The notes beneath the pieces were generated by a model. That model was not told the DNA's origin. It searched no databases and saw only the letters and a list, made by a program, of their open reading frames with translations. From positions 1,123,364 to 1,129,616 of the forward strand of contig CP070682.1 in assembly GCA_020352595.1 (NCBI GenBank): DNA of 6,253 bases, written 5' to 3'. Origin of the DNA: a bacterium (GTDB lineage Bacteria; BMS3Abin14). The translations under genes and the position numbers were made by a program. Shown one piece after another: positions 6,212 to 6,253 of the stretch (position 1 is its first letter; each line of letters begins with the position of its first letter).

Positions 6212-6253
6212 CTATTTGAGCCTGGCCCTGAACTGAACGCTGCCGCCCCCGCC
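6212..6253 (-). CDS. C-terminal tail of an upstream gene, probably a DUF11-type secreted protein (5' part outside window)
   Basis: Reading in from the window edge, one frame gives GGGGSVQFRARLK followed by a TAG stop (6214-6212). A Gly-rich turn followed by an alternating polar/hydrophobic strand (SVQFRARLK) that ends the protein is how many DUF11 / conserved-repeat-domain proteins finish, because the last beta strand of the domain is the C-terminus. The next genes downstream also encode DUF11-type proteins, which supports the reading. Only 13 residues are visible, so the family is an inference; the frame and stop are seen directly. An alternative is that this is non-coding and the match is chance. 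Confidence 0.5.
   Translation of the reverse strand, partial: GGGGSVQFRARLK

Noticed and set aside
1..6253. CRISPR arrays, tRNA/rRNA genes, insertion sequences, toxin-antitoxin or phage genes
   Set aside because: No regularly spaced repeats, structured RNA genes, transposase motifs or attachment-site duplications were seen; virtually the whole window is explained by the minus-strand envelope genes.

Overview
The window is a GC-rich stretch in which every supported gene lies on the minus strand, so genes are described from high to low coordinates. The proteins are secreted, Ig-like (DUF11-type) surface proteins plus one very large protein combining an OmpA/MotB-type peptidoglycan-binding domain with a probable C-terminal outer-membrane beta-barrel. 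This points to a diderm (Gram-negative) bacterium with strong Shine-Dalgarno use. The phylum cannot be fixed from the sequence; a Desulfobacterota/Desulfuromonadia-like or other GC-rich proteobacterial-type genome would fit, but that is a guess.

Layout in transcription order: (1) 6253-6212, the last 13 codons and stop of an upstream gene whose tail resembles the final strand of a DUF11-type domain. (2) 6206-6174, a hairpin followed by a seven-T run, a possible intrinsic terminator. (3) 6157-6035, a possible 40-residue GTG-started small ORF with a good ribosome binding site, ending in an ATGA overlap with the next gene. (4) 6038-5016, a 340-residue secreted DUF11-domain protein with a clear signal peptide. 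(5) 4999-1, a gene starting 16 bases later and running off the window edge, with at least 1,666 codons and no in-frame stop. It encodes a multi-domain envelope protein: extended Arg-rich N-terminus, signal-type hydrophobic segment, several Ig-like/DUF11 modules, an SdrD_B/carboxypeptidase-regulatory-like module, an OmpA/MotB-like domain, further Ig-like modules and a long beta-strand-rich region. No gene-free stretch exceeds 300 bases.

The 16-base gap between (4) and (5), and the similar motif straight after both signal peptides, suggest the products are co-expressed and work together at the cell envelope. A plausible reading is a small secreted DUF11 subunit (or subunits, counting the upstream partial gene) displayed by or anchored to the large peptidoglycan-bound outer-membrane protein. 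The function of such clusters is not established as far as I know. I did not recognise a defence, mobile or metabolic system here. The main curiosities are the topology of the giant protein, its long basic N-terminal extension carrying a near-perfect hairpin and a C7 tract, and the terminator-like hairpin abutting the small ORF's ribosome binding site.
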